Counted from the stretch's first letter, positions 25,965 through 34,687 are shown. The stretch is 64,000 bases of DNA from Kordia sp050633145 (GCF_050633145.1 NZ_JBOEFY010000001.1:1-64000); one strand, 5' to 3'. Notes: a model not told the origin generated them from the letters alone. Program-made: numbers and translations.

Positions 25965-27344
25965 ATGGAATACAACTGCAACGAAATTGTACTAGCTCAA
26001 AAAAGTTTTTTTAAAACTAGGCAAACGCATGACATTTCATATCGAAAGAAAACGTTGGCAAAGCTTTTAAAAGAAGTCAAAAATCGTGAAAATGATATTT
26101 GTGATGCGCTATATGCTGACTTTAAGAAACCACAGTTTGAATCAATTATTTCAGAAACAAGTATTGTAATTTCGGAGTTAAAATTAGCTATTAAAAAATT
26201 AAAATCCTGGGCGCGTCCAAAACGTGTATGGCCAGCTTTACTTAATTTTCCCTCCAAAGATCGTATTCACTCAGAACCGTATGGAACTACATTAGTTATT
26301 GCTCCTTGGAATTATCCGTATCAACTTGCACTGGCGCCTTTAATTGGTGCTGTTGCCGCAGGAAATACTGTAGTTTTAAAACCATCGGAACTCACGCCAC
26401 ATACATCGCAAATTTTAGAAGAAATCATTACAGCCGTTTTTGATGAAAATCATGTAAAAGTGGTGCAAGGCGGTGTAGCCATTTCACAAGCTTTATTAGC
26501 AGAACGTTGGGATTATATTTTCTTTACAGGAAGCGTGAATGTTGGAAAAATTGTAGCAAAAGCTGCTGCACCAAATCTAACGCCTACAACATTGGAACTT
26601 GGCGGGAAAAATCCGTGTATTGTAGATATTCATTCCAACTTTAAACTCACAGCTAAAAGAATTGTTTGGGGGAAATTTTTAAATGCTGGACAAACCTGTA
26701 TTGCTCCAGATTATTTAATTGTACAAGGACAAGCTAAGTTTGACTTTACAAAAGCATTGATTGCCGAAATAAAAGCTTCTTATGGGGAAAACCCACAAGA
26801 ATCACCTGATTATCCAAGAATCGTAAATGAAAAGAATTTTCAGCGTTTGGCAGCAATGTTAGACGGACAAGAAATGCTTCATGGTGGTGTTACAGATAAA
26901 GACGATTTGTACATTGCTCCTACTATTATAGACGAGCCTTCATTGGATAGTGAAGTAATGCTTGACGAAATTTTTGGTCCTATTCTACCGATTCAAACGT
27001 ATGCTACTTTAGAAGATATCCGAACTATTATTACGCATTATGAAAAACCTTTGGCTTTATACGTTTTTTCGAACGATAAAAAGTTTGCCAAACGTATGAT
27101 AGAACGCTACTCCTTTGGTGGTGGTGCTATCAATGATACAGTCACTCATTTTGTAAACCACAGAATGCCTTTTGGTGGTGTTGGAAATAGTGGTACAGGT
27201 TCATATCACGGAAAAGGAAGTTTTGATACATTTTCACACAAAAAATCAATTACCAATAAAAAAACATGGTTAGATATTCCTGTTCGATACGCGCCATATA
27301 AGGGAAAAATAAAACTTCTTAAGTTTTTTATGAAATACTTCTAA
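25965..27344 (+). CDS. Aldehyde dehydrogenase (class 3-like)
   Basis: A 459-residue NAD(P)-dependent enzyme. Motifs: APWNYPYQLALAPLIGAVAAGNTVVLKPSE (cofactor), FFTGSVNVGKIV, general-base Glu in TLELGGKNP, catalytic Cys in NAGQTCIAPDYL, and EIFGPILPI. The length and the hydrophobic C-terminus (KGKIKLLKFFMKYF) fit membrane-associated fatty-aldehyde dehydrogenases of class 3. It lies 55 bp after the acylase; the two may be co-transcribed. Confidence 0.94.
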   Translation: MEYNCNEIVLAQKSFFKTRQTHDISYRKKTLAKLLKEVKNRENDICDALYADFKKPQFESIISETSIVISELKLAIKKLKSWARPKRVWPALLNFPSKDRIHSEPYGTTLVIAPWNYPYQLALAPLIGAVAAGNTVVLKPSELTPHTSQILEEIITAVFDENHVKVVQGGVAISQALLAERWDYIFFTGSVNVGKIVAKAAAPNLTPTTLELGGKNPCIVDIHSNFKLTAKRIVWGKFLNAGQTCIAPDYLIVQGQAKFDFTKALIAEIKASYGENPQESPDYPRIVNEKNFQRLAAMLDGQEMLHGGVTDKDDLYIAPTIIDEPSLDSEVMLDEIFGPILPIQTYATLEDIRTIITHYEKPLALYVFSNDKKFAKRMIERYSFGGGAINDTVTHFVNHRMPFGGVGNSGTGSYHGKGSFDTFSHKKSITNKKTWLDIPVRYAPYKGKIKLLKFFMKYF

Positions 27345-27444
27345 AAGATTTTCTTATAATTTTAGGTTAAAACTCTAAATATAGAAAGTGTATTTTTATA
27401 TATTGTGGGATAATTATTGGCTTAAAATTCGATATCATTCATTA

Positions 27445-29235
27445 ATGAAAATAACACTACCATTTTTATACATTTTTCTATTTTTCTCTTGTTCGCTTTT
27501 AGCACAAGAAAAAAACTTTCAAATTCCTGATAGTTTAGCAGATAAGACTAATACTGAACTTATTTCTTTAATTAAATCTACTAGATATTCTGATCCTGAG
27601 GCAGCCAAAATTTACACAAAAACGTATTATAAAAAGGCAATCAAAGAGCAAAATCAATTAACGACAATAGATAGCTACTTTTATTTTGGCCATATTGCTG
27701 ATATTCAAGGAAAATATAAAGATGCTATTTCATATATAAATACTGGAATTTCTTTAGCCGAAAACGATAGAGATAGTATCTTAGGAAAACTTTATAATCT
27801 TAGAGGAATCATACAATGGCAGTATGGAAAAGGGGAGCAAGGAATAGAAGATTTTAATATTTCACACTTTATTGCTCAAAAATATAAAGATACTGCTAAA
27901 GTTAATATTGCAGAAGTTAATATTGCATTGGTAAAAATGCACTTAAAGCAATACCATGAATCCTTGAAGACATACAGAAAGATGTTAGCTATTTCCGAAG
28001 ATACTACTCGGATCAGTAAAAACTCTAGAGTTAGTCTGTATATGGGACTTTGTGATAATTTTTTACACATGGGAAAACTTGATTCTGCACTTGTGTATAT
28101 AGACAAAGGGATTAAAGAAAGTCTTCGTATTAATGATAATGAATCTATTAATTATCTATATCCTCGCAAAGCATTGTACTATTACTACAAAGGAGATATT
28201 GCAAAGGCATTGAAACTATTAAAAAAGTCTGAGAAACTAATCACCAAACTTCAAAAAGATGACAAAAGAAATATTGGAGTCTATTACTATATGGCACAAT
28301 GCTATTTTACATCTAAAGATTATCAAGCTGCTATTAAAGCTATTGAAAAAGCTTTACATATTGTTCAACGAGAAAATAACACAAGTTCTGAACAAAAAAA
28401 TAATACCACAATTTCTAATGACGCAATTGTAACGATTTCTGATAAAGATCTTTTTGTTCCAGATGAATATATTTTTTTATTAAAACTAAAAGCACGCTGT
28501 TACGAACAATTAGGTGACGAGAAAAATCAAGAGCAATACTTTAATCAATATGCAACGCTTAAAATTGAAAGTAGCAAAAAAGAAGTTCGTATAAATAACT
28601 TTTTTAACCTGTTAGATGAAGTCGAAGAAGTAGCTTTTATGGAAAGACAAAAGCTTCGAAAAGCAGCTGCAGAAACTAAAGTAAAATATTTATACTTTAT
28701 ATTAAGTGTTGTTAGTGTAGCCTTTTTAATAGTATACCTCTTTTTTAGAAAAAAAGAACAGCAAAAATCAAAAGCATACAAAGAACTCATAGAGAGGATT
28801 TCAAGCCTAGAAACAAAAAGTGTTCAAGAAGCTTCTAAACATAAAACTGCAATAAAAAAAGCTGTAAACATTACGGATGAAAAATTACAAAATATCTTAA
28901 AAGGTTTGGAAAAGTTTGAAGCACAAGAATTGTACTTGGATTTAAATTGTAATTTACGTTTCGTAGCCAAAAAAGTAAAAACTAATGCGACTTATTTATC
29001 CAAAATTATCAATGAACAAAAAGAGATAAGTTTTACCGATTATATTAATAATCTTCGTATTCAATACACCTTAAAGCGTTTAAAATCCGATTCACTTTTT
29101 AGAGCCTATTCTATCAAGTCTATTTCAGAAGAAGTTGGCTATAGAAGCGCTGATTCTTTTACAAAACATTTCAAAAAACAAACTTCATTATATCCTTCGT
29201 ATTACATCAAAAAATTAAACCAAGAAGAAGTTTAA
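27445..29235 (+). CDS. TPR-transmembrane-AraC one-component regulator (paralog 2)
   Basis: A 596-residue protein from the ATG at 27445. Signal peptide (MKITLPFLYIFLFFSCSLLAQ), tetratricopeptide repeats (about 45-390, e.g. GKYKDAISYINTGISLA, GDIAKALKLLKKSEKLI), membrane helix (YLYFILSVVSVAFLIVYLFF), then an AraC-type DNA-binding domain (LRFVAKKVKTNATYLSKIIN, SISEEVGYRSADSFTKHFKK). It is the same architecture as 15231-16940 and 57187-58866. A precursor gene follows 120 bp downstream on the same strand. Confidence 0.9.
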   Translation: MKITLPFLYIFLFFSCSLLAQEKNFQIPDSLADKTNTELISLIKSTRYSDPEAAKIYTKTYYKKAIKEQNQLTTIDSYFYFGHIADIQGKYKDAISYINTGISLAENDRDSILGKLYNLRGIIQWQYGKGEQGIEDFNISHFIAQKYKDTAKVNIAEVNIALVKMHLKQYHESLKTYRKMLAISEDTTRISKNSRVSLYMGLCDNFLHMGKLDSALVYIDKGIKESLRINDNESINYLYPRKALYYYYKGDIAKALKLLKKSEKLITKLQKDDKRNIGVYYYMAQCYFTSKDYQAAIKAIEKALHIVQRENNTSSEQKNNTTISNDAIVTISDKDLFVPDEYIFLLKLKARCYEQLGDEKNQEQYFNQYATLKIESSKKEVRINNFFNLLDEVEEVAFMERQKLRKAAAETKVKYLYFILSVVSVAFLIVYLFFRKKEQQKSKAYKELIERISSLETKSVQEASKHKTAIKKAVNITDEKLQNILKGLEKFEAQELYLDLNCNLRFVAKKVKTNATYLSKIINEQKEISFTDYINNLRIQYTLKRLKSDSLFRAYSIKSISEEVGYRSADSFTKHFKKQTSLYPSYYIKKLNQEEV

Positions 29236-29355
29236 TTAGCTCCCTATTTTGTTTAGAATAGGGTTGAAAATTTATGAAATCTGTAGTAACTATGGTATGT
29301 TTGAAAAATGACTTAGTTGTCAAAAACATAAAATTACACTTATAAAAATTAAATT

Positions 29356-29547
29356 ATGAAAAGAATTTCAAACAAACATTTACAATTAAATAAAATGAGT
29401 ATTTCTAAATTGAATACAATTTTAGGAGGGAATCCAACAAAAAATACTGCTGGAAATGATGACGATGACCTTCCTGGAGATACTGAAGGAGTTAGCTGTA
29501 CTACATCTAGATTTACAGTAGACATTGCTAGTAATGACAATTGTTAG
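29356..29547 (+). CDS. Double-glycine precursor peptide paired with TPR-AraC regulator, acidic core
   Basis: A 63-residue peptide. The leader MKRISNKHLQLNKMSISKL ends in TILGG. The core is strongly acidic (GNDDDDLPGDTEG) with two Cys (VSCTTS, terminal DNC). Its end (TVDIASNDNC) resembles that of 29854-29997 (SVDIDEDNSADNNC), so the two are paralogs. It stands immediately downstream of the regulator. Confidence 0.78.
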   Translation: MKRISNKHLQLNKMSISKLNTILGGNPTKNTAGNDDDDLPGDTEGVSCTTSRFTVDIASNDNC

Positions 29548-29853
29548 ATATTGTACTCTAATATTGAATTCTATTAAAATTTCACCAGAGCCATATACTT
29601 TCTATTTTTTTATGTATTAAATAAAAGAAAGTACCATTATAAACTTTTTAATACAACTAAAGTTCAGTAGATATAAAAATTAAAAGTTATTTTCTTGTTT
29701 TTCTAAGTATAGCTAGAATTTTTATAAACTATTTTTAATCTGCTAGGTTTAATAATAAAGTTTTATATAAAATATTTACTATTACTGACAATAAAAGATC
29801 AAATATTTGGTTATATTTATTAGTAAACATATTAATTTTTAAAAATAAAAACT
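29548..29853. other. Gene-free AT-rich spacer
   Basis: 306 bp between two paralogous precursors. No ORF and no strong hairpin; it presumably contains the promoter of 29854-29997. Confidence 0.5.
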
Positions 29854-29997
29854 ATGAAGAAAATTCAATTAAACAGAATTCAATTAAACAAAACTAATAT
29901 ATCAAAACTAAATGTACAGTTAGCTAATAAAATTATAGGAGGAAGTAGAACTAGTGTAGATATTGATGAAGATAATAGTGCTGACAATAATTGTTAA
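29854..29997 (+). CDS. Very short double-glycine precursor peptide with duplicated leader unit
   Basis: A 47-residue peptide. The leader contains an exact in-frame duplication (IQLNR then IQLNK, from a 15-bp DNA repeat) and ends in KIIGG at about residue 30. The 17-residue core is acidic with a single terminal Cys. The downstream terminator (30028-30058) supports expression. Paralog of 29356-29547. Confidence 0.7.
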   Translation: MKKIQLNRIQLNKTNISKLNVQLANKIIGGSRTSVDIDEDNSADNNC

Positions 29998-30027
29998 TTT
30001 AAATTATATAAAATAGAATATTGTATT

Positions 30028-30058
30028 ACCAGAGAAGTTAATTTCTCTGGTTTTTTTA
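30028..30058 (+). terminator. Terminator of precursor 29854-29997
   Basis: ACCAGAGAA/TTCTCTGGT stem (30028-30036 with 30043-30051) then a T-run. Confidence 0.8.
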
Positions 30059-30483
30059 TGCGCTAATAATAACTATCTACTTCGGTTCATATCACTATCT
30101 ATTTTACACTTAAAACAACTTACAGCAACAGCTTTACTTCCTATTTTATTGTTTCTTTTATGATCTAATTAAATATCCTACAAACTCATAGAAAAAGTAA
30201 AAATTATACAATAGCTAACACATACTATTTTAAAAAAAACATACTGTATTTCATATTCAATTCACAACTTACATACAGCAACCCTTTTTTGTTTAATTTA
30301 GGGTGTATTCAAATTATAAAACTCTACTAACCTTAGTGTTTATAAGGAATTAAAAGCAATCTCTGTTTTACAATCTATCATTATTTTTCAGTCTAAAAAA
30401 TTGAAGTCTAATTCGTTTAATTTAGGCTTCTCTTCCTTTTTTTCTAGCAAAAACACACCTAATATTGTTCTCAGATCGATCAT

Positions 30484-30516
30484 TGTGTTGAAAAGCCTAA
30501 CACATAAAAAATAGGC
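30484..30516 (+). promoter_or_regulatory. Possible H-type pseudoknot upstream of precursor 30546
   Basis: TGTGTT (30484-30489) pairs with AACACA (30499-30504); GCCT in the loop (30495-30498) pairs with AGGC (30513-30516), with an A-rich connector. It lies 30 bp before the ATG. The compact hairpin plus A-rich tail shape recalls preQ1-I aptamers, but the conserved preQ1 core bases are absent. Confidence 0.3.
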
Positions 30517-30545
30517 ACATTACATTAACATTTAAATTACTAATT

Positions 30546-30818
30546 ATGAAAAAAAAGAAAATCTCAGGATTATCATTAAGAAAAAGAACTGTTTCTTCTT
30601 TAGAAGCTACAAGCTTATCTGGAGGAACAGGATCATATTTTAATTGCTTCACCTTTGCTCCTCCGTGTGTGAGTGCAACAGAGCCACCAGAAGATGATAC
30701 TTTTTTCTGTCCACCACCACCAACTGGAACAAATCCGCCACCACCACCAAACCCAACAAATATAACTTGTGGATATAGCTGTATTCCTACTGATTGTGGA
30801 ACCAGTAATCCTAACTAG
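30546..30818 (+). CDS. Double-glycine precursor peptide, proline-rich core
   Basis: A 90-residue peptide. The leader MKKKKISGLSLRKRTVSSL is a divergent version (LRKRTVS in place of LNKKSIS) and ends in LSGG. The core has six Cys and poly-proline runs (CPPPPTG, NPPPPPNP), unlike the others. Its 5' UTR (ATTAACATTTAAATTA) matches those of 14388 and 17333. A terminator follows at once. Confidence 0.75.
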   Translation: MKKKKISGLSLRKRTVSSLEATSLSGGTGSYFNCFTFAPPCVSATEPPEDDTFFCPPPPTGTNPPPPPNPTNITCGYSCIPTDCGTSNPN

Positions 30819-30865
30819 TTTTTAGAATTAAAATTCACTTCATGAATATTATTTAGGTTAAACAT

Positions 30866-30899
30866 AAAAGAGAATACAATACCATGTATTCTCTTTTTT
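30866..30899 (+). terminator. Terminator of precursor 30546-30818
   Basis: AAAAGAGAATAC (30866-30877) with GTATTCTCTTTT (30886-30897), then more T. Confidence 0.82.
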
Positions 30900-30928
30900 T
30901 GTTCGCGTTAAGATCGTTATGTTTGTAT

Positions 30929-31663
30929 ATGACTACAGAAAAAACAGTAACCGAAGCTATTCAGTACAGACGTTCTGTACGCGTTTTTGATAAAGACATT
31001 GAAATTGACACCGAAAAAGTAAAAACCTGCATAAAAAACGCTGTATTGGCTCCTACGAGTAGTAATTTACAGTTATGGGAGTTTTATCACGTTACTGATG
31101 AAGCTGTCTTGAAACAATTAACCACAGCCTGTTTAGGGCAAAATGCAGCAAAAACCGCCAAACAATTGGTTGTAGTTGTAACACGAAAAGATTTGTGGAA
31201 ACAACGTGCCAAAGCCAATGTTGGTTTTTTAAAGAGTTTATATGGTGATAAAACTAAAGAAGAATACTCTCGAAGAGAAAAATTTGCTTTAAACTATTAT
31301 CAAAAACTGATTCCTCCTATTTATGCTGAATTTCTAGGAATATATGGTTGGCTAAAATATGCTGTATTTAACTGCATCGGATTGTTTCGACCAATATACA
31401 GACAAGTTCGCTTGAGCGATTTACGAATCGTTGCACATAAAAGCGCAGGATTAGCTGCTCAAAACTTTATGATAAGCATGGCAGCAATTGGTTACGATAC
31501 CTGTCCGATGGAAGGAAGTGACACTTTACGTGTAAAACGAATTTTAAAATTGCCTCGTGGTGCTGAAATCAATATGATTGTTGGTTGTGGCGTTCGTAGT
31601 GAAAATGGCATCTATGGACCCCGATTTAGAGTGCCTTTTACAAGTACGTATACGGAGGTTTAG
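30929..31663 (+). CDS. Nitroreductase family protein
   Basis: A 244-residue FMN-dependent oxidoreductase of the nitroreductase fold: N-terminal AIQYRRSVRVFD, NAVLAPTSSNLQLWEFYHV, QNFMISMAAIGYDTCPMEGSD, and NMIVGCGVRSENGIYGPRFR. ATG 30929 is preferred because the upstream extension overlaps the terminator at 30866-30899. Substrate unknown; no evident operon. Confidence 0.9.
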   Translation: MTTEKTVTEAIQYRRSVRVFDKDIEIDTEKVKTCIKNAVLAPTSSNLQLWEFYHVTDEAVLKQLTTACLGQNAAKTAKQLVVVVTRKDLWKQRAKANVGFLKSLYGDKTKEEYSRREKFALNYYQKLIPPIYAEFLGIYGWLKYAVFNCIGLFRPIYRQVRLSDLRIVAHKSAGLAAQNFMISMAAIGYDTCPMEGSDTLRVKRILKLPRGAEINMIVGCGVRSENGIYGPRFRVPFTSTYTEV

Positions 31664-31823
31664 TTGTTGGTTAAAAACGTACAACCACTATACTAAACTG
31701 ATGCACTTTTCAACTTATAAACTTTAACTTATTTTTTGTTTACACTAAGCCTGTCGAAGTATTGAGAGCTATCGAAATATAAATTTGCAAAGCAAAAAAT
31801 TTTCAGAGTACTTTAAAGATAGA

Positions 31824-31991
31824 CGCGAAGCGATCAAAAAGCAAAGCGANNNNNNNNNNNNNNNNNNNNNNNNNNNNNNNNNNNNNNNNNNNNNNNNNNN
31901 NNNNNNNNNNNNNNAAAAGCAAAGCGATCAAAAAGCGAAGCGATCAAAAAGCGAAGCGATCAAAAAGCGAAGCGATCAAAAAGCGAAGCGA
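31824..31991. repeat. 16-bp tandem repeat spanning an assembly gap
   Basis: Units of AAAAAGCGAAGCGATC, with some AAAAAGCAAAGCGATC variants, run up to the stop codon of the response regulator at 31993. About five units lie right of the gap and two left of it. Bases 31850-31914 are N, so the true copy number is unknown. Units are contiguous, without unique spacers, so this is not CRISPR. Confidence 0.9.
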
Positions 31992-31992
31992 T

Positions 31993-32646
31993 CTACTTAC
32001 TATTCACCATATTATTGCGAATTGCATACAACACCAAGCCTATTCTACTTTTCACCTTAAAATGCTTGAACAAAGATTCACGATATCCATCGATGGTTTT
32101 AGGACTCAAACACATTTCTTGTGCAATTTCCTTGTATGTCATTTCCGTACAAGCCAATTTTAAGAATGTCATCTCAGTATCTTTCAACGGTTTTCCGTTT
32201 TTAGTATCTTTATCATCTCCATGAAGTGAATTTAATAACGTAGTTGCAACACGTTCCGAATAATAAATTCCATTAGAAATCACTTCATTTAAAGCTTTAT
32301 AAAATATTTCTGGATGAATATCTTTCAGTAAATATCCTTTAGCGCCTAAACGCAGCATTTTTATAATTGTTTCTTCATGATCGTCCATAGAAAGTGCCAA
32401 TACTTGAATACTTGGTCGGTTATCTTTGATCCATTCCATCGTTTCAAAGCCGTTCATTACAGGCATGTTAATATCTAATAAGATAATATCTGGGACGTTT
32501 TCGGATTCTAATAATTTCTTTATCAGTTCACTTCCATTCTTTACATGGTATAAAACCTCAAACTCATCAAATGCATTGACCAATCCTTGCAAAGATTGCG
32601 CAAAAAGCAAATGGTCATCTACAATTACAACTGAATGTTTTTTCAT
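31993..32646 (-). CDS. NarL/LuxR-family response regulator (operon 2)
   Basis: A 217-residue regulator: receiver domain (VIVDDHLLFAQSL; phospho-Asp in PDIILLDINMPVMNG; Lys in GYLLKDI) and a LuxR-type helix-turn-helix (about 150-210; LKDTEMTFLKLACTEMTYKEIAQEMCLSPKTIDGYRESLF). It lies 5 bp after its kinase. Its stop codon abuts the tandem repeat array, so mRNA 3' ends may contain repeat units. Confidence 0.93.
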   Translation of the reverse strand: MKKHSVVIVDDHLLFAQSLQGLVNAFDEFEVLYHVKNGSELIKKLLESENVPDIILLDINMPVMNGFETMEWIKDNRPSIQVLALSMDDHEETIIKMLRLGAKGYLLKDIHPEIFYKALNEVISNGIYYSERVATTLLNSLHGDDKDTKNGKPLKDTEMTFLKLACTEMTYKEIAQEMCLSPKTIDGYRESLFKHFKVKSRIGLVLYAIRNNMVNSK

Positions 32647-32651
32647 TATTT

Positions 32652-33425
32652 TTATTTATAGGGATAGGATAAAGTTAAGGAAACTCCTTTATTTTTTGCA
32701 GATTTCATTGCAAATTCTGCATTTATGATGGCTGCACGACTTTTCATATTAATTAATCCTGAGCCTTTTTCTATTTCTCCTTCTTCAAAACCAACACCAT
32801 CATCTTGTGCTAAGATAATCAATCGATCGGATTCAAAATTCAAAGTTACTTCTAAACTTTTAGCTTTTGAATGTTTAATTGCATTCGAAAAGAATTCTTG
32901 TAAAATACGGAACAAAATAATTTCTTCTTTAATATCTAAAGATCGTTCTTCTCCATGAGTCTGCAGAGTTGCGACTAAGAAATTTAACTTGTTAAATCGA
33001 TCTAACTCTACTTCTATCGACTTAATAAGTCCCATATTTTGGATAATCTCGGTATTCATTGTTTTTGAGAGCAATCGGATTTCTTGCAAACTCTTTCCAA
33101 CAATTTCACTAATATCGTCTAATTTTTCTTTGTTTTCTTCGGTAAGTTGTGTTCCTAATATATTGATATGCATGCGTGCTACTGACAATAGCTGCCCAAT
33201 ATTATCATGCAATTCCCAACTCATATTCTGCAACGCTTGCTCTTGAATTTCTATTTGCGATTTGGCAATTTCTTCCATATACTGCTTCTCTGCTTCTTTC
33301 TTTTCAAGAATAAACTTCAGTTTACGCTTTTGAAAGAATACAAACAAGATGATGACAGTAATTAACAAAATAAGCAACACCATGGATGTTGCTGCTACAA
33401 GCATTTGTACTTCTTGATCGTTCAT
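32652..33425 (-). CDS. Membrane-anchored sensor histidine kinase (HisKA_3 type, operon 2)
   Basis: A 257-residue kinase with one N-terminal membrane helix (MVLLILLITVIILFVFF), a coiled coil, phospho-His in MSWELHDNIGQLL, N-box in LQEFFSNAIKHSKAK and G-box in DDGVGFEEGEIEKGSGLINMKSR. It has no extracytoplasmic sensor domain, like the kinase at 1353-2147. Preceded by a 49-residue membrane peptide gene. Confidence 0.9.
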   Translation of the reverse strand: MNDQEVQMLVAATSMVLLILLITVIILFVFFQKRKLKFILEKKEAEKQYMEEIAKSQIEIQEQALQNMSWELHDNIGQLLSVARMHINILGTQLTEENKEKLDDISEIVGKSLQEIRLLSKTMNTEIIQNMGLIKSIEVELDRFNKLNFLVATLQTHGEERSLDIKEEIILFRILQEFFSNAIKHSKAKSLEVTLNFESDRLIILAQDDGVGFEEGEIEKGSGLINMKSRAAIINAEFAMKSAKNKGVSLTLSYPYK

Positions 33426-33450
33426 AAGATTTCTTCAAATAATATCATTT

Positions 33451-33600
33451 TTAAGGAAACGTCTTTAAATTCGATTCTAAACTAATAATTTTCCTCTTTT
33501 TTTTATGTAAGAACACTAAAGTAACAACTACTAATATTCCTACAATAAAAATCGTTGAAGCGCAAATAAAAGCCAATGTACGTATTTCTGTTGGTGTCAT
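33451..33600 (-). CDS. 49-residue single-pass membrane peptide
   Basis: Starts MTPTEIRTLAFICASTIFIV; one membrane helix (LAFICASTIFIVGILVVVTLVFL) then a basic tail (HKKKRKIISLES). Its ATG overlaps the stop of 33597-34250 in an ATGA junction, strong evidence for translational coupling. It resembles the membrane anchor of a kinase without the catalytic part. Its place between the multi-pass membrane protein and the kinase suggests a signalling accessory. Confidence 0.7.
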   Translation of the reverse strand: MTPTEIRTLAFICASTIFIVGILVVVTLVFLHKKKRKIISLESNLKTFP

Positions 33601-34250
33601 ATCTTTTTAGATTCTTGCATTTTTCTATAGGATTTGTAGAATCCTATAATATAACAACTATACATAATTAGATTTAGAGAAAATAAGACTAAGCTATATA
33701 TCCATTTATCAACATTTAAAAATAATTTAGAAGCAAAGAAAAACGGCATGTAAGTTGCATAAAACAGTAAAATTCCTAAAGCGAACCAGAAAACAGTTGA
33801 ATCCGTAATATTAAGTATACTATCCTTACCAAATATTTCAATAAAATAAAAACAAATAGTTATTAATAAAAATACTGTTCCTACACCATATGTATAAAAT
33901 TGAAAACCAGTTAAGAAACCTTGGCCATACATTATATTCCAAAAACTAAAAATCCAATATAAAACAATAAACAAGTTAACAAGTTTTTGCCTGCTTTTTG
34001 AATCTAACATCAGCCTAAACCACCATAAAAAGAAAGTTAATTGAACTATTGTATATGTATTATATACTGGGTAATTACGCATACCAAATAATTCAAAATA
34101 ATATCCTCCAAAAAATTCAGTCAAAACAACATAAAAAATGCTGAAAATAAAATATTTGGCTTTAGTGTTTGCATAACTGGAATACGTAAAGCAACCATAT
34201 ACTAATACTATTAAAGCCAAATATTTTGACAAGAAACGTAGTTCTTCCAT
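33597..34250 (-). CDS. Multi-pass membrane protein, probable sensor partner (operon 2)
   Basis: A 217-residue protein with about seven hydrophobic segments and a basic C-terminus (YKSYRKMQESKKI). It matches the 2126-2773 protein in size, topology and position but not obviously in sequence. Coupled to the downstream small peptide by an ATGA overlap. No named family recognised; a receptor-like role is inferred. Confidence 0.72.
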   Translation of the reverse strand: MEELRFLSKYLALIVLVYGCFTYSSYANTKAKYFIFSIFYVVLTEFFGGYYFELFGMRNYPVYNTYTIVQLTFFLWWFRLMLDSKSRQKLVNLFIVLYWIFSFWNIMYGQGFLTGFQFYTYGVGTVFLLITICFYFIEIFGKDSILNITDSTVFWFALGILLFYATYMPFFFASKLFLNVDKWIYSLVLFSLNLIMYSCYIIGFYKSYRKMQESKKI

Positions 34251-34264
34251 TAATTATTTTAGTA

Positions 34265-34687
34265 TTATCCTCCGTAAGTATTAATTGGTGGTTTTCCACC
34301 ATCTCCATAATTCATAGCTGAAATAGTAGTAATGTCTTTACTATCGTTTGCATCACCCGATTTTCCTCCTTCACTCATTCCTAAGCTTGCTTTGGTTGGA
34401 CACATAAATAATGTGTTTCTTCCTGCTTTAGACTCATCTTCTGTTTCTGGATATACGCCAAAATAAAATCGGATACCATTAACATTAATTTTTTGCTCTA
34501 AAGCTTGTTCTTTTACATAATTAATATAGCCTTCTAAATCCTCTAGAGAATACCAGCTAGAACAACAGAAATGATCTTCATTTTCTACTCCAAAGCCTTC
34601 TTTTTGCTTGTCTTTGTAGCATAAATTTAATGCAGCTGCTTGCTCATTATTAATAAGTTTGTTTTTAGGGGTTTTGTAGTCACTCAT
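34265..34687 (-). CDS. Hypothetical soluble protein, first gene of operon 2
   Basis: A 140-residue protein from the ATG at 34687 (MSDYKTPKNKLINNEQAAAL). Contains CCSSWYSLEDLEGYINYVKEQ, IRFYFGVYPETEDE, and a Gly-rich tail (GDGGKPPINTYGG). No signal peptide and no recognised domain. It lies 14 bp before the membrane protein gene, so it occupies the place held by a lipoprotein in operon 1. Confidence 0.65.
   Translation of the reverse strand: MSDYKTPKNKLINNEQAAALNLCYKDKQKEGFGVENEDHFCCSSWYSLEDLEGYINYVKEQALEQKINVNGIRFYFGVYPETEDESKAGRNTLFMCPTKASLGMSEGGKSGDANDSKDITTISAMNYGDGGKPPINTYGG

Larger units (their letters stand above)
29998..30545. other. Intergenic region before precursor 30546-30818
   Basis: A 548-bp AT-rich region with the terminator of the 29854 gene at its left end and a possible pseudoknot (30484-30516) near its right end. 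No coding sequence supported. Confidence 0.5.

Noticed and set aside
30484..30516. preQ1-I riboswitch
   Set aside because: The overall shape is similar, but the conserved aptamer core bases are missing and the downstream gene is a precursor peptide, not a queuosine gene.
30918..30925. Flavobacterial -7 element (TATGTTTG) as nitroreductase promoter
   Set aside because: It lies only 3 bp before the chosen ATG, which would leave no room for a ribosome binding site; too uncertain to call.
31824..31991. CRISPR array
   Set aside because: The 16-bp units are directly contiguous with no unique spacers and there are no cas genes.
31785..32060. ORF across the tandem repeat and N gap
   Set aside because: It translates the 16-bp repeat (KAKRSDQ units) and unknown bases and runs into the response regulator gene on the other strand; an artefact.
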